From Eudorina sp. 2006-703-Eu-15 (taxonomy: Eukaryota > Chlorophyta > Chlorophyceae > Chlamydomonadales > Volvocaceae): DNA of 64,000 nucleotides. Positions 57,081-64,000 of the stretch are shown here, one piece after another (position 1 is the stretch's first letter; the number at the start of each line of letters is the position of its first letter). Both the position numbers and the translations under genes were made by a program. The notes under the pieces are model-generated. The model worked only from the letters and a program-made list of their open reading frames with translations. It was not told the origin of the DNA and did no database searches. Where the stretch lies: assembly GCA_003117195.1 (NCBI GenBank), contig BDSI01000240.1, forward strand, positions 1 to 64,000. The letters run 5' to 3'.

Positions 57081-58358
57081 AGGATGTTACAGTGGACTCC
57101 GGGGGTCATAGGTGACAGGCAAATCTTCCTCACCATACACTAGCAGCATATACGAATGTGCCACCATGGCGCACCAGACAGGTGTGTTGTTGCACTTATT
57201 GCACATTTTACAGATTGTCCAGATGTTGTTTGTGTCCGTTGTGCAGCGACGCGACCTAGAATAGGACATGTACAGTGTGTAGAGTTGGATTAAGTTGGAT
57301 CCCTGTGTAAACTGTCTGGTAGTCCATTGTGCAACAGGATTGGGATAACATGTGAGGTGAAACCTCGCTTCCACAGGGTGCATATTTGGCTGTCCGAGCC
57401 TTTGCTGCCCGTAGAGTAATGTGTCTGGGATGTGGTGATGTTGGTGGCGGTCGCGGCCATGGAGACTGGCCGCCAATTCATCACGGCCGCCGCCCTTTGG
57501 CGGGCAGCAGCACCCCGTCAGTGCCCGGCTGTGTCACCAGGGACGATGTGGTAGAGCAGGGTTGGCAGTTGGTGGAGCAATTTAATCCCATTGTGAGAGT
57601 CTCGAGTGGGAGTCCTGCAGTGTGTAGGTCTTGTTTCTGAGGGCTGAGGTCAGTCCCCTATTTTGCTACAGGTTCGCCAGCCAACCGGTGGCCCCATTCT
57701 GGGACTTGGCCTGCCCTCAGCTGGGTGATGAGGCCGGCATTCCGCTAGTCCATTATGTAAAGGGGCCACAGTGGTCTTCGTTGGGTGAGGGTGGCTCCAC
57801 TAGCGGCCGCTAGGCATTCAATGTCATGAAATACTTCTGTGGATCCCGCCTGATGCTGTGCATTTTCCGCCTTGTAAAGATGCCCCGCTGTGCACATTCG
57901 CTTGCGTAGGCCGCTGTCTGGGTGGGGTAAGGCCCTCTATCTGTAATGTTTGTTTCAGGGCATGGAAGTGTCGGGGTAACTTGTTGCCTTGTGCTGGGGC
58001 CTGCCTGGTGATACACTAATGATCCTTTTCAGGGTCCACTGTAACCACTGGTTAAGGTATTAAGTATGGCCGTTGTGTCAGGTTTAACTGATCATAACTG
58101 CTTTTGTTTGATAACGCATCAGCTTCTGTACAAGGAATCACCCTGGCCCACAGGGACAATGACTAGTAATGAAGGGCGTCTGAAGGGATCCACCCACGCA
58201 TGCCCTCCTACTCATCATGGGAGCGTTTTCAGTGCACTTGTGGAGCCTATCCAGAGCGCCATGGCGGCGCAAGTTCGTTGAGACAGTGTATATTGAGGAA
58301 GCTTCGGCTGTCACCAATGGCTGTCACGGATGACCCGCGGGGTCCGCTGCAACATCCT
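57081..58358. mobile_element. 1.28-kb element with inverted ends, or its remnant
   Basis: AGGATGTT at 57081 and its inverse AACATCCT at 58351-58358 open the same ~100-bp block sequence in opposite directions. The interior has no recognisable protein. It looks like a non-autonomous relative of the larger candidate element. It lies 212 bp after the stop codon of the transposase-like gene and 340 bp before the histone gene. The remaining 56.87-57.08 and 58.36-58.70 kb show no genes. Confidence 0.5.
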
Positions 58359-58698
58359 TAAAAATAATCATGGACACATCACCAATGCTACTCGTTTATG
58401 TATGTATTTATGAACGATACAAGGATATGAAGGCCGACAATTTTGTTACCGTGCTATCTATCGCATCGCGTTCTTATAACAACATAGGAAACACAGGTTG
58501 TCTTTGGTGAACATCCATAACAATTCACGCTATAATTGCCAATGCAATGTGAAACGGGAAGGGAAGAACGCGTCAAAGTGTTGGAGAGTAGGGTGATTCG
58601 ATACGAATAGTACGGCCAGCCGCCATACATACATTGCAAGTCTTATATTGTATTCGTTAGTTCATTACAGATTGATTTCTTCTTTACATCTTAAATTG

Positions 58699-59297
58699 AT
58701 GGCAAGGACTAAGCAGACAGCCCAAAAAAGCACGGGCGGTAAAGCTCCTAAAAAACAACTGCTTGCTCAGAAGAAAGCAGCTGCAGTAGCCAAAAAGACT
58801 GCAATCAGATCGCAGCCTAAAAAGCCCCGCAGGTATCGCCCTGGTACGGTTGCGCTTCGGGAGATACGCAAGTATCAGAAGTCGACAGACTTGCTTATCC
58901 ACAAGCTCCCATTTCAGCGGCTGGTCAGGGAGGTCTCTCAAAGTTATCGGACTGACCTGCGGTAAGAAATTATTGAGTCTGCGACAAGTGAAGTGCACTG
59001 TAATAGTGGACAAAATGGCTGTTTGTTAGGTTGTTTTATAACAGCTCGTTTGGTTCACATTACTCAGGCTATGCATACATTGTGGGTGAAAGTCATTCAC
59101 CAAATGTCAAATCTTTGTCTGGTGATGCTCCATTCAGGTGGTCTGCACAGGCGCTACTGGCCATCCAAGAAGCGGCTGAGGCATACCTTGTTGGACTTTA
59201 CGAGGAAGCAAACCTTTGCGCTCTTCATGCCAAGCGAGTGACCATCATGCCCAAGGACATTCAGCTTGCGCGTCGCATCCGCGGTGAGCGTGATTGA
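58699..59297 (+). CDS. Divergent histone H3 variant, candidate centromeric H3
   Basis: Two exons, 58699-58961 and 59138-59297, joined at cg|gtaaga and cattcag|g within an Arg codon, encode 140 residues (canonical H3 is 136 with Met). The start is the ATG of MARTKQTA. H3 packages DNA with H4, H2A and H2B. The tail keeps K4, K9 and K14 but has Gln for R8, Lys for R17, no ARKS around K27, and is four residues longer before the [19 protein letters not shown] block. The fold core is intact ([44 protein letters not shown]). After TDLR it has Trp-Ser-Ala-Gln-Ala instead of Phe-Gln-Ser; Trp here is typical of CENH3. Loop 1 is not lengthened and the C-terminus is canonical, so replication-independent variant H3 is the alternative. 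A 181-bp satellite starts about 10 bp after the stop. Confidence 0.93.
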
Positions 59298-59306
59298 AGG
59301 GAAGGG

Positions 59307-62300
59307 GCTCAGACACGAGCGCGGATTGTTCCCAGGGTTCCCTCTTATGATGACGCATGGGCGATGCAACGGACAATGCGGTGGGGCCGGCCTGGGGCGC
59401 GTGGCGGGCCTGGGCTACGTGGAAACGAGGGTGTCTGCTGGCTCCCCCGCCTTCCCACGCCCCGGGGGCCACATCCCCGCCGTCCATGCTCAGACACTGT
59501 TCCCAGGGTTCCCTCTTATGATGATGCACGGGCGATGCAACGGACAATGCGGTGGGGCCGGCCTGGGGTGTGTGGCGGGCCTGGGCTACGTGGAAACGAG
59601 GGTGTCTGCTGGGTCCCCCGCCTTCCCACGCGCCGGGGGCCACATCCCTGCCGTCCGAGCCCAGACACGAGCGCGGATTGTTCCCAGGGTTCCCTCTTAT
59701 GATGACGCACGGGCGATGCAACGGACACCACGGTGGGGCCGGCCCGGGGTGCATGGCCGGCCTGGGTTACGTGGAAACGAGGGCGTTTGCTGGCTCCCCC
59801 GCCTTCCCACGCCCCGGGGGCCACATCCCCGCCGTCCGAGCTCAGACACGAGCGCGGATTGTTCCCAGGGTTCCCTCTTATGATGACGCACGGGCGATGC
59901 AACGGACACCATGGTGGGGCCGGCCTGGGGTGCATGGCCGGCCTGGGTTACGTGGAAACGAGGATGTCTGCTGGCTCCCCCGCCTTCCCACGCCCCGGGG
60001 GCCACATCCCCGCCGTCCGAGCTCAGACACGAGCACGGATTATTCCCAGGGTTCCCTCTTATGATGAGGGCGATGCAACGGACACCGCGGTGGGGCCGGC
60101 CTGGGGTGCATGGCCGGCCTGGGTTATGTGGAAACGAGGGTGTCTGCTGGCTCCCCCGCCTTCCCACACCCCTGGGGCCACTCCCCGCCGTCCGAGCTCA
60201 GACACGAGCGCGGATTGTTCCCAGGGTTCCCTCTTATGATGACGCACGGGCGATGCAACAGACACGCACCGCGGTGGGGCCGGCCCGGGTGTGTAGCGGG
60301 CCTGGGCTACGTGGAAACGAGGGTGTCTGCTGGCTCCCCCGCCTTCCCACGCCCGGGGGGCCACATCCCCGCCGTCCGTGCTCAGACACGAGCGCGGATT
60401 GTTCCCAGGGTTCCCTCTTATGATGACGCACGGGCGATGCAACGGACACCGCGGTGGGGCCGGCCTGGGGTGCATGGCCGGCCTGGGCTACGTGGAAACG
60501 AGGGTGTTTGCTGGCTCCCCTGCCTTCCCACGCCCCGGCGGCCACATCCCCGCCGTCCATGCTCAGACACGAGCGCGGATTGTTCCCAGGGTTCCCTCTT
60601 ATGATGACGCACGGGCGGTGCAACAGACACCGCGGTGGGGCCGGCCCGGGGTGCGTGGCGGGCCTGGGCTACGTGGAAACGAGGGCGTCTGCTGGCTCCC
60701 CCGCCTTCCCACGCCCCGGGGGCCACATCCCCGCCGTCCGTGCTCAGACACGAGCGCGGATTGTTCCCAGGGTTCCCTCTTATGATGACGCACGGGCGAT
60801 GCAACGGACACCGCGGTGGGGCCGGCCTGGGGTGTGTGGCCGGCCTGGGCTACGTGGAAACGAGGGCGTCTGCTGGCTCCCCCGCCTTCCCACGCCCCGG
60901 CGGCCACATCCCCGCCGTCCATGCTCAGACACGAGCGCGCATTGTTCCCAGGGTTCCCTCTTATGATGACGCACGGGCGGTGCAACAGACACCGCGGTGG
61001 GGCCGGCCCGGGGTGCGTGGCGGGCCTGGGCTACGTGGAAACGAGGGTGTCTGCTGGCTCCCCCGCCTTCCCACGCCCCGGGGGCCACATCCCTGCCGTC
61101 CATGCTCAGACACGAGCGCGGATTGTTCCCAGGGTTCCCTCTTATGATGACGCACGGGCGATGCAACGGACACCACGGTGGGGCCGGCCTGGGGTGCATG
61201 GCCGGCCTGGGTTACGTGGGAACGAGGGCGTCTGCTGGCTCCCCCGCCTTCCCACGCCCCGGGGGCCACATCCCCGCCGTCCATGCTCAGACACGAGCGC
61301 GGATTGTTCCCAGGGTTCCCTCTTATGATGACGCACGGGCGAAGCAACGGACACCGTGGTGGGGCCGGCCTGGGGTGCGTGGCCGGCCTGGGTTACATTG
61401 AAACGAGGGTGTCTGCTGGCTCCCCCGCCTTCCCACGCCCCGAGGGCCACATCCCCGCCGTCCGAGCTCAGACACGAGCGCGGATTGTTCCCAGGGTTCC
61501 CTCTTATGATGACGCACGGGCGATGCAACGGACACCGCGGTGGGGCCGGCCTGGGGTGTGTGGCGGGCCTGGGCTACGTGGAAACGAGGGCGTCTGCTGG
61601 CTCCCCCGCCTTCCCACGCCCCGGGGGCCACACCCCCGCCGTCCGTGCTCAGACACGAGCGCGAATTGTTCCCAGGGTTCCCTCTTATGATGACGCACGG
61701 GCGGTGCAACAGACACCGCGGTGGGGCCGGCCTGGGGTGCGTGGCGGGCCTGGGCTACGTGGAAACGAGGATGTCTGCTGGCTCCCCCACCTTCCCACGC
61801 CCCTGGGGCCACATCCCCGCCGTCCGTGCTCAGACACGAGCGCGGATTATTCCCAGGGTTCCCTCTTATGATGACGCACGGGCGGTGCAATGAACACCGC
61901 GGTGGGGCCGGCCTGGGGTGCATGGCCGGCCTGGGTTACGTGGAAACGAGGGCGTCTGCTGGCTCCCCCGCCTTCCCACGCCCCGGGGGCCACATCCCCG
62001 CCGTCCGAGCTCAGACACGAGCGCGGATTATTCCCAGGGTTCCCTCTTATGATGACGCACGGGCGATGCAACGGACACCACGGTGGGGCCGGCCTGGGGT
62101 GTGTGGCCGGCCTGGGCTACGTGGAAACGAGGGCGTCTGCTGGCTCCCCCGCCTTCCCACGCGCCGGGGGCCACACCCCCGCCGTCCGTGCTCAGACACG
62201 AGCGCGAATTGTTCCCAGGGTTCCCTCTTATGATGACGCACGGGCGGTGCAACAGACACCGCGGTGGGGCCGGCCCGGGGTGCGTGGCGGGCCTGGGCTA

Positions 62301-64000
62301 CGTGGAAACGAGGATGTCTGCTGGCTCCCCCACCTTCCCACGCCCCTGGGGCCACATCCCCGCCGTCCGTGCTCAGACACGAGCGCGGATTATTCCCAGG
62401 GTTCCCTCTTATGATGACGCACGGGCGGTGCAATGAACACCGCGGTGGGGCCGGCCTGGGGTGCATGGCCGGCCTGGGTTACGTGGAAACGAGGGCGTCT
62501 GCTGGCTCCCCCGCCTTCCCACGCCCCGGGGGCCACATCCCCGCCGTCCGAGCTCAGACACGAGCGCGGATTATTCCCAGGGTTCCCTCTTATGATGACG
62601 CACGGGCGATGCAACGGACACCACGGTGGGGCAGGCCTGGGGTGTGTGGCCGGCCTGGGCTACGTGGAAACGAGGGCGTCTGCTGGCTCCCCCGCCTTCC
62701 CACGCCCCGGGGGCCACATCCCCGCCGTCCGAGCTCAGACACGAGCGCGGATTATTCCCAGGGTTCCCTCTTATGATGACGCACGGGCGATGCAACGGAC
62801 ACCACGGTGGGGCCGGCCTGGGGTGTGTGGCCGGCCTGGGCTACGTGGAAACGAGGGCGTCTGCTGGCTCCCCCGCCTTCCCACGCGCCGGGGGCCACAC
62901 CCCCGCCGTCCGTGCTCAGACACGAGCGCGGATTGTTCCCAGGGTTCCCTCTTATGATGACGCACGGGCGATGCAACGGACACCACGGTGGGGCCGGCCT
63001 GGGGTGCGTGGCCGGCCTGGGTTACATTGAAACGAGGGTGTCTGCTGGCTCCCCCGCCTTCCCACGCCCCGGGGGCCACATCCCCGCCGTCCATGCTCAG
63101 ACACGAGCGCGGATTGTTCCCAGGGTTCCCTCTTATGATGACGCACGGGCGGTGCAACAGACACCGCGGTGGGGCCGGCCCGGGGTGCGTGGCGGGCCTG
63201 GGCTACGTGGAAACGAGGGCGTCTGCTGGCTCCCCCGCCTTCCCACGCCCCGGGGGCCACATCCCCGCCGTCCGAGCTCAGACACGAGCGCGGATTGTTC
63301 CCAGGGTTCCCTCTTATGATGACGCACGGGCGATGCAACGGACACCACGGTGGGGCCGGCCTGGGGTGCATGGCCGGCCTGGGTTACGTGGAAACGAGGG
63401 TGTCTGCTGGCTCCCCCGCCTTCCCACGCCCCGGGGGCCACATCCCCGCCGTCCATGCTCAGACACGAGCGCGGATTGTTCACAGGGTTCCCTCTTATGA
63501 TGACGCACGGGCGAAGCAACGGACACCGCGGTGGGGCCGGCCTGGGGTGCGTGGCCAGCCTGGGTTACATTGAAACGAGGGTGTCTGCTGGCTCCCCCGC
63601 CTTCCCACGCCCGGGGGCCACATCCCCGCCGTCCATGCTCAGACACGAGCGCGGATTATTCCCAGGGTTCCCTCTTATGATGACGCACGGGCGATGCAAC
63701 GGACACCGCGGTGGGGCCGGCCTGGGGTGCATGGCCGGCCTGGGCTACGTGGAAACGAGGGGGGCGTCTGCTGGCTCCCCCGCCTTCCCACGCGCCGGGG
63801 GCCACATCCCCGCCGTCCGTCCGTGCTCAGACACGAGCGCGGATTGTTTCCAGGGTTCCCTCTTATGATGACGCACGGGCGGTGCAACAGACACCGCGGT
63901 GGGGCCGGCCCGGGGTGCGTGGCGGGTCTGGGCTACATGGAAACGAGGGCGTCTGCTGGCTCCCCCGCCTTCCCACTCCCCGGGGCCACATCCCCGCCGT
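59307..64000. repeat. 181-bp tandem satellite array, about 26 copies
   Basis: GC-rich units of 181 bp (ttatgatgacgcacggg at 60961, 61142, 61323) run to the window edge. The array begins at gctcagacacgag, about 10 bp after the histone stop codon. Some units have small deletions (between 59344 and 59516, and near 60065). 181 is not a multiple of three, so open frames change from copy to copy; the many apparent ORFs on both strands (Arg/Pro/Gly-rich, up to 205 codons) are artefacts. Unit length is close to a nucleosome repeat and differs in sequence from the 183-bp array at the left end. Confidence 0.97.

Noticed and set aside
59266..63887. Dozens of Arg/Pro/Gly-rich ORFs in the right satellite
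   Set aside because: They follow the 181-bp repeat, change frame each unit and overlap on both strands.

Overview
This window is nuclear DNA of a eukaryote. The genes are split by many short GT-AG introns (most acceptors read TGCAG), there is a histone H3 gene with an intron, and satellites fill both ends. The intron style, the moderate GC of the genes against GC-rich repeats, and the mix of domains suggest a protist, most plausibly a green alga. I could not identify the species.

Layout. 1-8420: 183-bp satellite. 9322-22582 (minus): a chain of exons that splice in phase into one reading frame of about 2,930 codons, or two or three adjacent genes. In order it has two degenerate retropepsin-like (aspartic protease) domains, an Ala/Ser/Thr linker, a long unrecognised mostly helical region, a USP-like (ubiquitin protease fold) domain and a class I, DOT1-like SAM methyltransferase. 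23541-33934 (minus): an OTU-like cysteine protease gene whose 3' part is a tandemly amplified exon (731-bp unit, phase 0-0). 34478-35037: arrays of the palindrome TGACCGCGGTCA between divergent genes. 35590-56868 (plus): a 14-exon, transposase-like gene (about 1,759 aa) with Cys/His zinc modules and a Tudor/chromo-like C-terminus. Its ninth intron is 11.4 kb long and holds foldback elements, degenerate repeats, a decayed gene and a 446-bp satellite. 57081-58358: a short element with inverted ends. 58699-59297 (plus): a divergent histone H3 with features of centromeric H3. 59307-64000: 181-bp satellite starting about 10 bp after the H3 stop codon.

How the parts may fit. Related ~120-bp sequences lie in inverted orientation at 22.81 kb and 58.36 kb and enclose the OTU and transposase-like genes, so 22.8-58.4 kb may be one very large mobile element or a nest of them. 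Two different deubiquitinase-like folds, a methyltransferase and a transposase-like protein sit together. Such functions are plausible cargo for an element that manipulates host ubiquitin and chromatin, but this is inference. All exon models come from reading frames and splice-site phase only; no transcripts or database searches were available.
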